A DNA stretch of 64,000 nucleotides from the NCBI GenBank assembly GCA_032871835.1, contig CM065295.1, forward strand, positions 66,520,687 to 66,584,686, given 5' to 3'. Every line of letters begins with the position of its first letter. Within the stretch, counting starts at the first letter, position 1. The position numbers and the translations under genes are program-made. Positions 1 to 13,458 of the stretch are shown in pieces. Source of the DNA: Dipteronia dyeriana. Lineage: Eukaryota; Streptophyta; Magnoliopsida; Sapindales; Sapindaceae. Below the pieces are notes generated by a model. The model worked only from the letters and a program-made list of their open reading frames with translations. It was not told the DNA's origin and did no database searches.

Positions 1-3000
1 AGACCAAACCCAAGAAGAAAGACACATCCACCAATAACGATAAAGGCAAAGGAAAATGTTTCCACTGCTACAAAATCGGTCAATGGAAGAGGAATAATCC
101 TGATTATCTAGATGAGGTTGCCAAGAAGAAAAAGGCAAAAGGTAAATGTGATTTACTTGTTATTGAATCGTGTTTAGTGGAAGATGATTCTTCACATTGG
201 ATAGTTGTTTCAGAGGCCACTAACCATGTTTGTTCTTCCTTGTAGTGGACTGATTCTTGGACAGAGCTTAAGGAAGGAGACTTGTCTATGCATGTTGGGT
301 CAGAGGATGTTGTGTCAGTAAGAGCAATGGAAGTAGTTAGACTCCAGTTTGAAAATTCTTTTGTTATTTTAAATTCTATTTATTTTATTCCTAGTTTCAC
401 AAGGAATTTGATTTTTGTGTCCAAAATGTTGGAGCATTTATATTTTATTTTTTTAATAATAAGTAATTTATTACTTCTCGAAATGGTTTAAATATTTGTT
501 CAGGTTTGAATGGAAACAACTTGTATATTTTAAAACCATTAATTCATACATCACTGCTTAATGCTGAATTGTTTAAAGTTGAAAAATCTAAAACAAAACG
601 ATAGAAAATTCTCCAGATAATGAAACGTATCTATGACATTTAAGACTTGGCCATATTAACCTTGACAGCATAGACAGACTAGTTAAAAATGGGCATTTAA
701 GCCAGTTCAATGTTGGCACCTTACCTGTCTGCGAATCCTGTTTAGAAGATAAAATGACCAAGAGACCTTTTACTATAAAAAAGCTTAAAGCTACAGAACC
801 AATAGATCTTATACATTCAGACGTCTATGGACCGATGAATGTTAAAGCAAGAGATGGTTATGAGTATTTTATCACCTTTATAGATGACTACTCTAGATAC
901 GGATATGACTACCTAATGCAACAAAAGTTGAAAACTTTTAAAAAGTTCAAAGAATTCTGAGCTAAAGTTGAGAACCAATTAGGCAAGACTATCAAGGCTC
1001 TACGATCAGATCGTGCAGGTGAGTACCTTGATCAAGAGTTTAAAGACTACTTGGTTGAATATGGGATCATATCCTAACTCACAGCTCCTAGATTACCACA
1101 ACAGAATGGTGTTACGCAGAGGAGAAATAGAACCCTAATGAAAATGGTAAGATCTATGATTAGTTTCTCATAATCACCAAATTTCTTATGGTGATATACA
1201 TTACAAACGGCGACCTACATTTTGAATGTAGTCCTATCCAAATCTATTCCTAAGACTCCCCTAGAGTTGTGGAATGGTTGTAAAGCTAGTTTATGATATT
1301 TCTACATACGAGAGTGTCCAGTATATGTACTGAAGAACAAAACTAGAAAGCTGGATCCTAAGTCTATGGTTTGTTTGTTTGTAGGTTACTCCAAGGAGAC
1401 TAGAGGTGGATACTTCTATTGTTCTGAGGAGAACAAAGTATTTGTATCGACAAATGCAACGTTTCTTGATGATAACTATATGAGTGATCATAAACCTCAA
1501 GCAAGATTGTGTTAAATGAGTTAGAGCCTGGTATGACCAATACTCAATCAACAATAGTTGTTGTTCCACCTACATCAGAGAGTTAAATGATTCCTAGTTA
1601 GACCATACTACCATCCAAGAGTAGTGGGAGGGTTGTACTACAACCTGATCGTTATTTTAGTATTGACGAGGCATAGACTGTCGTCTCTGATGATAGTGTG
1701 GATGATCCATTATCACTTAAACATGCAATGGATGATTATGACAAAGAGGAATGGCTTAAAGTTATGAATCTAGAGATGGAGTTCATGTACTCTAACTCGG
1801 TCTGGGAACTTGTAGACTTACCAGATAGGATAAAACCCATAGGTTGTAAGTGGATCTATAAGATAAAGAGATGAGTAGATGGAAAGGTAGAGACCTTTAA
1901 AGTAAGGTTAGTGGCAAAGAGTTATATCCAAAAAGAGGGGGTCGATTATGAAGAGACCTTCTCGCCAGTAGCTATGTTTAAGTTTATTCAGATTCTCTTA
2001 TCCATTGCTACTTATTTTGATTATGAAATTTGACAAATGGACGTCAAGACTGCATTTTTTAATGACAATCTTGATGAAAGCATCTATATGATGCAACCAG
2101 ATGGATTTGTGCTCTAGGATCAAGAGCAAAAGGTTTGCAAGCTATAAAGGTCTATTTATGAACTGAAACAAGCATCTAGATATTTGGACATTAGGTTTGA
2201 TAATGCTATCAAAACCTGTGGCTTCGAGTAAAATATTGATGAGTCCTGTTTGTACAAGCGCATCATTAACAAAAAAGTAGTTTTCTTAGTTTATACGTAG
2301 ATGATATTCTACTCATTGGGAATGACGTAGGGGTATTGTTAGAACTAAATGGCTGGCTATCTAGCCAATTCATAATGAAAGATTTGGGAGAGGCGAGTTA
2401 TGTTCTAGGGATCTAATTAATTATGGATCGTAAGAACAAACTCTTAGCATTATCTCAGACATCATATATCAGTAAGATACTTGTGCGATTTTCGATGCAG
2501 AACTCCAAGAAAGGTAATTTACCTTCTCTGCATGGAGTTCACTTGTCTAATGAACAGTGTCCTAAGACACCTTAAGAAGTTGAGGATATGAGACATGTTC
2601 CCTATGCGTATGCAGTATGCAGTCTTATGTATGTTATGTTATGCATAAAAACTGATATCTGCTTCGTATTGGGAATAGCCAGAAGGTTTCAGTCCAACCC
2701 AGGATTGGACCATTGGGTTGCTGTAAAGGACATTCTCTTCAGATAATGAAAACTATTTGTTAGTATATTTCAGCCTGGATTTGATCCCATTAGGAGATAT
2801 AAACTCTGATTTTCAGTCAGACAGGATTTTAGGAAATCCATGTCTAGATCACTTTTCACCTTTGGTGGTGGAGCCATAGTATGGAGGAGTGTTAACCAAT
2901 CATGTATTGCTGACTCCACCACAACCAAATATGTATCAGCTTGTGAAGCAGCTAATGCGGCTGTCTGGCTCCTTAAGTTCTTGACTGATCTGGAAGTTGT

Positions 3001-3273
3001 TCCAGATCAGAATAAGCCATCACACTTTATTGTGATGTTAGTGGTTCTGTGGCTAACTCCAAAAAACCAAGAAGCCACAATAGAGGGAATCATATAGAGA
3101 GGAAATATCTTCTCATCAGAGAGATATTACAGAGGTGGAATGTGACCGTGATCGTGACCAAGATAGCGTCGCTGGACAATCATGCTGATCTATTTACGAA
3201 TACCTTATCGACTAAAGTGTTTGAAGGTCACCTAGAGGATCTAGGTTTACGAGATATGTCTCACCTGCTTTAG
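1..3273 (+). pseudogene. Ty1/copia gag-pol remnant, 5' end outside the window
   Basis: Decayed polyprotein of an LTR retrotransposon, entering the window in gag. Pieces in copia order are visible: a basic stretch and CCHC knuckle (about 55-110; CFHC is kept, but the usual His and last Cys read Gln and Asn), a protease segment (about 195-240) whose usual Asp-Ser-Gly core reads VSEA, the pre-integrase and integrase core (about 620-1600; LIHSDVYGPM, FIDDYSRY, RSDR), reverse transcriptase (about 1740-2420; VKTAF and YVDDILL) and RNase H (about 2840-3270; STTTKYVSACEA). The frame is broken by many stops and shifts, so no product is expected. The integrase resembles that of the family C element at 46120-47543, but the LTRs differ. 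The PPT and 3' LTR follow directly, confirming the orientation. Confidence 0.9.
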
Positions 3274-3275
3274 TA

Positions 3276-3288
3276 TAAGTGGAGAGAT
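3276..3288 (+). other. Polypurine tract of the first copia element
   Basis: The purine-rich stretch TAAGTGGAGAGAT lies directly before the TGTTGG start of the LTR, as expected for the plus-strand primer of copia reverse transcription. Confidence 0.75.
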
Positions 3289-5143
3289 TGTTGGTGTTTA
3301 TACCCTAAAGCTTGTAATTTGTAAATGTGAATGAAACATTAATAAAAGAATTATTGTATTCATTCTATAAATATATCTTATACATTTATATCATGAGTAC
3401 TTGACATCCAAGATTGCCGGATGTAATCTCTAACTGAGTATATGAGTGTCATATACAAAGGAATTTAGTTTAAGATGAGCAATATAAAGAGTCCGTAGAT
3501 AGTAAGTAGAGTTGGGTACTTTATTTGTAGTTAATCTACAACTACGGTCCATTCCGTAATGTACAGTGGTCTTATCCTAGACTTTTCACATGGTGATATG
3601 GGAAATGAGACACCTTATATGTGATTATATAAGATCGGGCCACGATCTATATGATTATATAAGACCGGGCCACGATCTATATGAATCTCTCACCATGATC
3701 CGTTAAATGATAAGATTTATATATATCGATAAATGATGGCTATATATGGACAACCTTAATCCTGAGTGTCTCATCGATTTATTCAGTTTAGATTGTGGTT
3801 TTTAATATACCATGGGTGAAATCGAAGTTGCATTCCCGGTCATTAACTTCGAATGTTGGAATTGCAGTTTGGCTTGTGGCTAGAAAGATTTGTGCACAAT
3901 AGTGGAATCCACTCATTCTTACGAGAAGCAGATGGTAATTCCCTTAAGGGTTGATTCGAGACATAAAAACAATATGAGCGATCTCCTTCTCCCATAAAGG
4001 AAGTTATGATTTATTGTTCATTAGAGAATCAATGGTACTTAATGGAAAAAATATAATTAGGAAGGTAACGGACTTTATGACCTAACTCTAATTATGTACC
4101 ACTTATGGAGGATCATACCGTATGTAATAACTATATCGATGGAAAATTGTAATTTCGGTTTGCGTAATACGTCTACAGTTGCGAGATTGCATCCTCGGGT
4201 TTTTAATGGAATAACTTCGAGGTTAATGATCATGAAATATTAATTAAAGAGTTTAATTAATTATTTCTAAGTATTATTGGAGCTCAAAATTGTGGATCCA
4301 TTAGGTCCCCTTGCTAGCTCGATTGATTAAAGGTAACAAGGGTCACGGTTAATTAATTTGATTGTCCAATTAATTGTGTTACGTAAGTGACACGTATTTA
4401 TTCATGGATTAATTGAATAATGAGATTATGTAATTAATGTTTTAATAATTAAATTAATTAGACAATTAGATTATTTAATTAATAAATTAATAATTATGAA
4501 TTATTAATTAATTAATAATTGGAGGTTGGAGGTTCAAATCATGACTGAAACAAAGACAAAATAATTAGATTATTTTATTCTTTCAAAAGTCAAGTGTTTA
4601 AGTTCATGTCAACTAGGGTTATATGGGTGTTAGAATTCTACTCTACCTAAGACACTTAAATATTACTTATCCGTTTAATATATGGAAATATATTTAGAAA
4701 ATGATTTGTATCTAGTTTTAAATATTTATAGATATATTTACATAACAATGATACAAGAGACTAATTGTGATTCTTTGAACTAAAAACACAACAAGCAATA
4801 CCCTAGAAAGTCTTGGAAGATTTCAGCCAAAAGAAAAAAAATATATTCTTGCTTGTGGTGGCCTAATTTGCCAAGAAGAAAAGAAGGAGTTCTATTCTTC
4901 AAGCCTTTGCATCCTCTTGTACGTTCCTAGGAGATTGTGACGTGCCCACACACAGTTATCGGATCGCGGGACATAGCGAGGAAGACTTGGTAGTTCGTAA
5001 TCGGCATAAAGCTTAAAGAAATGAAGGAGTTAGCATCAAGGGGATGATCTGAATCCATATTTATATATTTTTATATGTTGTATATTGTTTACAAGTTGCG
5101 TAAAAATTTTAAAACCCCGTTTCTACCGCGCAACTTAAATCCA
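3289..5143 (+). repeat. 3' LTR of the first copia element
   Basis: Long AT-rich LTR beginning TGTTGGTGTTTATACC right after the polypurine tract. No coding sequence is seen. It holds a short direct repeat (GATTATATAAGAYCGGGCCACGATCTATATGA in two copies around 3622-3685). The end is placed at a CA near 5143, where the sequence changes to AT-rich spacer. The 5' partner LTR is outside the window, so the end is provisional. Confidence 0.65.
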
Positions 5144-6337
5144 GGTTCCTATAATATTGACTACAAAGCTCACTTTAAGATGTTAAATGACTAGGTTTTA
5201 CCCGAGAACGAACAAAAATAGTTTGAAATAAGGGTCTAAATCATATACATTTTTGGCTTCATCAAACACCCCCAAACCTATATTTTTCTAGTCCTCGAGA
5301 AAAATCAATAACAAATAAGTTCAAGGACACAAATTAGACTTAAAAATAATAATCAAATCATGCACGTGACTCTTGCAAGAGACTCAATAAGATGGTAACT
5401 TCAAACTTGCTAAACCAAGAATGAAGAGATTAAATCGAAGTTGTGCTAATGTGAAATCATGTATGTAAGAGATGCTAAATGAAGATTAAGACCATGTTGC
5501 TCTATGAAAGCATTGCACTTAGGCCATATTTAAGTAGTTAGTAACATGCATTGCTTAAGATCATCTCAAAAGGTTTGTCTACAAAGGAAATCAAGGCATC
5601 AACAATCAGTCCATTATATTCTATGGTAAACAATGTTTTAGTGCAAATGAGACTTTAAATCATGTTTAACATGTGTGCTTGAATGAGTGAGTGTTCTTTC
5701 CCTTAAAAGTACGAGTTTGGCCGTGTTTGTTAAACTCACGGGAAGTCTCCGGCCACTATTAATTCCTAGCCTTCAAGCAAAATGTCTATTCACTCAAGCT
5801 TAGAGAGAAAAGAACTAGCGCAATTTGCACAATGCAACCTAAAATGACACTAAGAAACTCAAACATGCATATCTCCTCAAACGGCCCACGCTATAGCATA
5901 ATCTCAACGAGTAAGGTATGCTCCAACATGGTATTATCATAAGATTTTTGAAAAAAATTGACTCTAAAAACACACAGAAAGCAAAACTGAAATCTCATGC
6001 AAGACTCAAAAGTGGTGTGACCACACCCCTAAACCTAAATTTGACATTGTCCTCAATGTTTGGAAGGCAAAAAATTAGCATGAGCTGTGCATCCATACAA
6101 TCACAAGCAAAAATTCTAAAAAAAGCACATGTAATCAATATGTCCATTATCAATGACTATATCAAAACTTGAATTCAATGAGCAAAACAGATCCATGAAA
6201 AGTCCATACTCTAACCACAAGGCAAAATTCAAATGCGTGCAACAATGTGTCTAATCGACTCAACTCGTATTCACAACTCAATCAATTCCATCAATTCCAT
6301 CAATTCATATCCTAGATCTACCACAATATAATCCATA
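5144..6337. other. Non-coding repeat DNA, likely gypsy 3' internal region
   Basis: No gene is seen. Wording such as ACACCCCCAAACCTATAT and ACACCCCTAAACCT followed by 'GTCCTC', and a stretch near 6200-6290 resembling 7880-7960, are typical of the 3' non-coding internal region of minus-strand Ty3/gypsy (Tat/Athila-type) elements. This suggests the 6338-16003 element inserted beside or into a relative. The short open frame at 5918-6172 has no recognisable domain. Confidence 0.4.
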
Positions 6338-7671
6338 TGATGGGTGTAAAACCGTAGTTATAAAATAATACTCGCAAGTGCATGAATCATGAAGATAAGT
6401 ACATCAGTAAGTAAGGATCGCTCCCACGAGGAAAATATATTTATTGATTGAAAACTAATTTTAATTAAAGATAAATTAAAGTAACCAGAAATTGATGATG
6501 ATTGATTTAAACTAAAAAGTAAATTAAATTAAACTAAAGAAAGCAGTTAAGAAGAATTGGTTGTGATCAATGGAAAGAAAGCGCTAGGTCATCAATGATC
6601 CCTAATTATGAACACTCAATGTATGGAATTAATTTGTAAATAAAATTCAATCAATTCAAGGGTTCATTCTTTATTTTTAATATGACTATTACCTTATGAT
6701 CACGGGATGAGTCACGTATTCCCAACCACTATTCACCCTTGGTCTATGGTGTGAACAACGATCGGAAACCCGTTATGTGCAAGAAATAAGAACCAAATTC
6801 TATACTTTGCTTGGCCTATGCTAAAGATAACATTCATTCATTCAATAGAGCATTAATCAAGAGTATGTTTGGTCTATACTCTAACCCTAATTCTTAGATA
6901 ATCTTAACCCTAAAATCATGCCAAATAATCACCCATCCTTGGTCTATATTGTGAATAAATATTAAAACTAAAGAGGATTAAACAGTTAAGAACAATGAAT
7001 AAATCAATAATCGAATTGATGAAATAATATTAATTCAAACATGAGCATTCACAAAAGGTTCACATTGATTCCCTAGTGATGGAACTAGTTACACATTATG
7101 AAAATAGAAAGACAATAGAAAGAAAAGATAAAACCCATTGAAGCCTCAAACGGATTCTTCAAATCTTCAATGTTGAAGTCTTCTTAGTCTTAGAATCTTC
7201 GGATGTGCAAGATGGTTGAAAGAATTGTGTTGTGAAGTGAAAAGGTATGAAGAAGTGGTTTGTAAGTTGTGTGTATTGTCTGTGTATATAACCCTAAGAT
7301 CATGATGTATTTATATGGAACACCAATTTGAACGAATCAGAAATCCTTTTCTCACACGAAATTGCCCGACTGTTGTGACCACCGTTGTAGGTGGCACAAC
7401 AGTCTTGTAGCGAGCGTCTTTTGTTGACAAAAATCTTTGATACCGTTGTGAAGAACACATCGGTCCTAGAGCGGCCTTACAGCGATCATCGGCTGTCTTC
7501 GAAGCGCTGTCTCACCACTGTGATAATTCACAACGGTCTGGACAACGGTCATGAGAAATTATAGATAAGTCCCTCGAATCTTCAATAATTTCTCTTTTTG
7601 ACAAGAATTTTCCAAACACCTCACTTAGATCTAACAACCGAAAATGCTCAAACACACAAATTAAAACCCCA
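6338..7671 (-). repeat. 3' LTR of the gypsy element
   Basis: Starts TGATGGGTGTAAAACCGTAG on the plus strand and ends near 'AAATTAAAACCCC'. Matches 14670-16003 over its full length. The outer end is placed where the two copies stop matching, and no clear TSD was found. Confidence 0.75.
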
Positions 7672-9234
7672 TAAACGTATGCTACAAGCCTTTAAACCTC
7701 TAGACGACCCTAATAGAATGAGTTTTGTCTCCTAAGGGTTTACAACTACAACGCCCATAAATGTATCCTGTAAATACCAGTCATCCAAAATACATTCGAA
7801 ATGTGCCCTCATTGAAATAATAGATGCAAAAGCCAATATGTAAAGACTAAAGTTAAGTCACAAAATTGAATGCATTGCTCAATTGTTAAATGAAAAGTCC
7901 ATACTCAAAACGTTCAAGTTTCAAAGTCATATTCACTAAATGTCATAGATGTAATTCGCCTCAACTCTAATTCTCACATGATATCGCTCATTATTTCACA
8001 CAGAACCTAAGCAAATACACTAATCAAGCATATGCATATAAGTTATGCACAAGAAATTTCAAGTCTTGATCGCATATGAATTTATATAAGAAAGAACTTA
8101 ATTTACATGCAAAAAATCTCATGAAAAGAATCAATCATTATAAAAAAGATAGACAACATGATTCACTTCTACTTTCATAGCAAGGATAGCCAGCAGATCA
8201 TGTAGACTTTTATTAAGGCTGTAACGGGGCCATTGGGTGAAGGTTAAGAAATAATGGGAAATTAGAAATTCAAAAACCTAGGACCATACCATGAGAGTCT
8301 TCAATTACCTTTATGGTGGCCATTGGGTGAAGGTTAAGAAATAATGGGAAATTAGGAATTCAAAAACCTAGGACCATACCATGAGAGTCTTCAATTACCT
8401 TTACGGTACAAATCTCTTGGTCTCCATTACAAGTGGAATAATGCCACTTATTACTATCAATCTCTTAAAAAAAATTCACCATTCTCTTTCTTGTCAAACT
8501 CCTATTGAGTTGATACAACTTTTTAATTTATTTGACTTAATTGCACTCATTAAAATCTATTGTCTGATTCTCTCAACACACCATTTATTTTGGTGGCAAC
8601 TTTCACTTTTGGATTGAATGCAACTCTTTTCCTTCATTGGCCTCTCAAAGCATGATCCAAAGCTATAAGGTATGGCTATAATATAGGCTACATGGGTTAC
8701 AGTTAATATGGTGAAGAAATAAAAAGTCTTATAGTGTTTGGCTTCAAACAGGGCTATGGAGCACACATACAAGGATAGGAAATATTTAAGGCCTTGTAAG
8801 TAGTTCAAGCACATATAGTCTAATCATCACTTTAACTGGTTTGACTTACTCAAGATCAAAATTAACATGTGAATTCTTTTAATGACGAAAGTTCTATAAT
8901 GCTCAATGTATAACCTATAGAGATAAAATCTAATTCTAAGAACCTGCTGAGTGTTTAGGAATAGAAACAAAATATCCCTCTATAATGATATTTATGTACG
9001 TTTTTTGGCTTAGTTAACTCACAAGGGTAGTCCCACTATTAATCATGGCAATCCAACTAAGCTTCCTATCCATTATCACATCAAGAGAATGTCATAAGAT
9101 TTTGAAATTGTAACACACTACTCCAAGGCGTTAATGTAAACTCAGTGATTAATGCATATTATCTCTAGGGCATAAATTAAAGTATCTTATCATGGTTAAT
9201 TCACAGGAAAGATAGACTCTAAAACGTTTTTTTT
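7672..9234. other. Non-coding interior of the gypsy element
   Basis: AT-rich stretch with no recognisable gene. It probably represents the 3' untranslated interior of the surrounding minus-strand gypsy element. It contains the 90-bp duplication at 8228-8407. Short frames at 8381-8617 and 8557-8814 have no domain features and lie partly in the duplicated repeat. Confidence 0.45.
8228..8407. repeat. Two-copy 90-bp tandem duplication
   Basis: Units 8228-8317 and 8318-8407 both begin GGCCATTGGGTGAAGG and differ at about two positions. Confidence 0.95.
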
Positions 9235-12200
9235 TTTGAGATTTTGAATATTTATTAGACTAAAAAACATCATAGGAGGTTTGCCTAGCGTGGGGCCTTA
9301 GAAAGACTCTATTTCCTATGTAGCATGCCGTATTGATGGCTTCGGCCCAAAGATTCCTAGGGACATTGTTGCTAAGCAATATCACATGGGCCATTTCTTG
9401 AAGAACCCTATTTTTCCTCTCAACAACTCCATGTTGTTGGGTGTCCTAGGAGCCGAAAACTCATGAGAGATGCCTAGACTATTGCAATAGTTTTCAAAAT
9501 GAGCATTCTCAAATTCTTTCCCATGGTCACTCCTAATCCTTTTAATGCTTTTAATCTTGGAGTTCATTTCATTTTGAAATTTGGAACAAAGCATTTTAAA
9601 CTTGTTAAATGTTTCAGATTTTTCTCTAAGAAAATAAGTCCAAGTGTACCTAGAGAAGTCATCTACACACATAAAAATGTATCTCTTTCCACCTAAACTC
9701 TCAGCTTGCATGGGACCCATAAGATCCATGTGGAGAAGCTCTAGAGGTTCCTTGGGGATAAATACTTGCCCTTTTTGTGCATACTTTTGGTTTGCTTCCC
9801 TTGTTGGCAAGGTCCACAAACACCATTTACCTTTTTCCCAAGCTTGGAAAGGCCTTGCACAACATTAAACTTATCTAAGATTTGTAAATCCCTATAGTTC
9901 ATGAGACCAAGTCTTTCGTGCCACAACTCAACTTGTTCATCCTTGGACACATTGCAAGAGACACCTCTAGCCTCAAGACAATAGCAATTGTCGCTAGATC
10001 TCATACCTTTTAACAAGGTTTGTCCATTTGGCAATAGGATAGAACAATCATTTTTCCTAAATAAGACGGAAATTCCTTCATCACTAAGATGTGAAATGCT
10101 TATCAAATTAGCTTTTAGACCATCAACATAAATAACATTGGACAAGGAGGGTAATCCGTGAATGGAAATTGTTCCCTTTCCTTTAACCTTCTTTTTATAT
10201 CCATCACCAAAGGTGATATTTTCTCTCTCCTCTATCACAAGAGTCTCAAAGAAACTCTTATTTCCAGTCATGTGCCTAGAGCACCCACTATCCAAATACC
10301 AAAAATCACTAGAATGAGCTTTCAAGGCAATTTATGCAACATGGCAAAAGTGTTCATCCTTTCTAATCCACTTAGGTGCAATATTTTTCTTCCTAATGGT
10401 CAATGGTACATGGGCTCTTAGTGCCCTAGGATCATGCAAAGTTGTTCCATTTTTCCTAGTGACATGCATCATGGCTTTAGTCTTTTTCTTCTCTATCATG
10501 CTTTCAATTCTACACAATTTAATATATCTAAAGCAATTTGGTCTAATGTGACCATCAATACCATAAAAATGACATGTAGGAATGAAGATAGGAAATTATA
10601 CCATAACCTTAAGGATGCATTGGAGCCTTCCCATGTCTTTGTGGTTGCCTTGATTGTTGTTGAGGAGCTTTTCTTCTTTGTTGTTGAGCAAGACTTGATT
10701 ACTTCCTTGGTTGAGGTTGCATGATAGGTATCTTCCCTTTATGAGCTTTCGGTTGAGGGAAGTTAACTTGATGAGCCCATGTAGAATGGGCTTGATGTAG
10801 GCTTCTTAATGCCACCTTCACTTGAGCACTACTTGAACACTCTCCTATGTCAAGTTTCTTCCTAGGCGATTGATGAGAAGAGGACCCATTGAAATTCATG
10901 CTTCGTACAAAAATGGTATTGCTTGGAGTGGAGGACATCTTGTCATCTTCAAACCCAAGCCCCTTCTTGTCACTTGGCCTCTTTCCAACATCTAGCATGT
11001 GGTCAAGTTTTTTGGTGCTACAGTTCATCTTGGCCAACAACTCTCTAGCATCTTTAAGCTCTTTCTTCAACCCTTCTTCACTCCTCTTAGATCTCACCAA
11101 CTCTTCATTTAGTTGGTCAACTTGAATTGAGAGGTCTAGGTTTTCTTCTTTTAATCTCTTAATTTCCTTCTCATTTTTTAACCTTTAACTCTCAAACTTA
11201 GTCATATAGTCCTTAAGATCCATTCTATCCACACTTCCATTTGTGGATTGTGATGAAGATCCATCATCACTTGAGTAGTTTTCCTCTTGACTCTCATTTT
11301 CTTCTTCACTAGCATCTTTACTCCTAAGAGAGGATGTGAATGCTATGAAGTTAGCCATGAGTTCTTTATCATCCGAAGACTCATCTCCTTCATTGGAGTT
11401 ATCACTTTCACTGTATGTGGCAGCTATCACTTTTCCCTTTTTCTTGACCTTGTGATTTGCACATTCCGAGGCAAAGTGACCTATCCCACCACATTCATAG
11501 CATTAGACTCCTTTCTTCTCGGCCTTTTCTTGCCTAGGCTCAAACTTTTTGAAGGGAGCCTTTTTCTTGAAGTCTTGACCCTTGGATCCAAAACCTTTCC
11601 TCTCAGACTTGTAGAATTTCTTGAACTTCCTCATTAGCAAGGCCATTTCTTCATCCGAGTCATCACTTTCGTCATTCTCAACTTTGGAGGCTTTCAAAGC
11701 AATATCCTTTTGCTTTTTCGATGGTGTGGGGTTAGGACATTTCCTAGATTCATAAACTAGAAGCCTCTCAATCACTTCACTCGGCTTCATATCCTTGTAA
11801 CCACTATTCTCTTCTAAAGCCGTCACCTTAGACTCAAATCTATCGGGTAGAGATCTCATAATCTTCTGCTTGATCTTCCTATCCGAATAAGGATCACCAA
11901 GTTGATGACTTTGGTTCACAATGTCTATCAATCTCACTTCAAAGTCATTGAAGCACTCATTCTCATCCATCTTGAGCAATTCAAATTGCGTTTGGAGAGC
12001 TTGAAGCTTCGATTCCTTAACCACATCGGTTCCCTCATGTATAACTTCTAGGATATCCCATGCCTCCTTAGCTATCCTAGTATTTTGAACCAACTTGTAC
12101 TGGTTCTCATCCATTGCACATAGGATGGCATGCATTGCCTTCCTATTCCACTTTGATGCCTCAAATTCTTGTGCGTTCCACTGTGCCTTTGGTTTGAGTT

Positions 12201-12387
12201 CATCCTCTCCTCCATCTGTAGGAGTCATCATGGGTGGAGTGTAGCCATCTTCAACCGCCATCCATGCCCTGTCATGAATTTGGTAAATATACGACTCCAT
12301 CTTGCCTTTTCATGAGGCATAATTCAAACCGGTGAGAAGTGGAGGTCTCGTGTTAGAAGCTCCCTTGTTGCCACCGTTTCCACTCAT
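9235..12387 (-). pseudogene. Gag-protease-integrase of copia A, broken
   Basis: Polyprotein remnant. Gag begins at an ATG at 12387 and has an early in-frame TGA (12310-12312, at a position where B has Trp). The UBN2-type gag core (about 11700-12290) is followed by a CCHC knuckle at 11463-11505, an acidic serine-rich region, a Lys/Glu-rich stretch and a second knuckle near 10520-10580 in which one Cys reads Tyr. The protease core WYLDSGCSRHMTG (about 10265-10310) keeps its Asp. Pre-integrase LWHERLG and CGPCQQGK follow, then integrase with LLHMDLMGP, RSDHGKEF and VVERKNR. Coding ends at about 9235. Several stops and frame changes, together with the lost RT, make it inactive. Confidence 0.85.
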
Positions 12388-12490
12388 TGTGTTTAATGAA
12401 TGAATGATATGAATGCAAGTGTATGAATGATCAATACACACAAAATGCAACACACACCAAAATGAGCAAGGATCACCTATGTATGTCTAG

Positions 12491-12510
12491 GAACCTGCTC
12501 TGATACTAAT
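12491..12510 (-). other. Primer-binding site of copia A
   Basis: On the minus strand this reads TAGTATCAGAGCAGG just after the LTR end (..TTTCA). It corresponds to the initiator methionine tRNA 3' end (TGGTATCAGAGC) with one change. Confidence 0.8.
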
Positions 12511-13402
12511 TGAAACAAATATTATGGTATGTATAATATTAATCTAGAGGGGTGGTGAATAGATTTTAAACAAATTTACCCAATTTTCGTTAAAGGTTAA
12601 GTTGACGAAAATGACCCTAGCTAGTTACAACAAAATCACAAGTGTAAAGATTGCGAAAATATTAAAGACACTTGAGATATACGTGGAAACCCTCCAAATG
12701 GGAAAAACCACGGGCTGATGAGTGCGCCACACTAGAACCTCGAATCCACTAATGGAAAAGGAATTACAACCTAATCCCGGTTTAAATCCACCACCACTAC
12801 CTAATCCTGGTATAAGTGAACCTAGTCCATCTTGCTTGCGATTTAAGCTACCTACTCCCGGAAGCAACACAAGTCTTACTTCTCAATGAAGAGATAAAAT
12901 GTCCTATGTGAATATATGATGATATTCAATGAACAAACAAGGATAGGAAACCCTATATGCTTATCTAGGATAATGAGATGACAATTATTGCAATCCTAGA
13001 TATCAAGTGTTAAATGACATGTTCAAAAAGCTTAGCTAAACATAGATCAAACAATTCTATGAAGCTATCACAACACAACACTCAATCATGTCATCACAAC
13101 AATCTCTAATTTGTATCTAGAATATGTTCTAAGATCATACAAATAATTAAAGAGATGGCTTAGCAAGCAAAACACCTAACTTGTAAGAAGATAGTGAAGA
13201 ACTTACCAAACAAGATGTGATGAAGCAAACCTATCCATAGATGCACTCTAAATGACTTTAGATGATGCAACATGAAGTTTTTATGCACATGGGAATGCTT
13301 TGAGTGTTTAATGATGAGTTCTTGGAAGAGTTTTTCCTTTGAAATGTGTTCTAAGGAAAATATAAGATGTTCTGAACTCTTACACGACCTTAAAGCAAAA
13401 AG

Positions 13403-13458
<56 letters not shown>

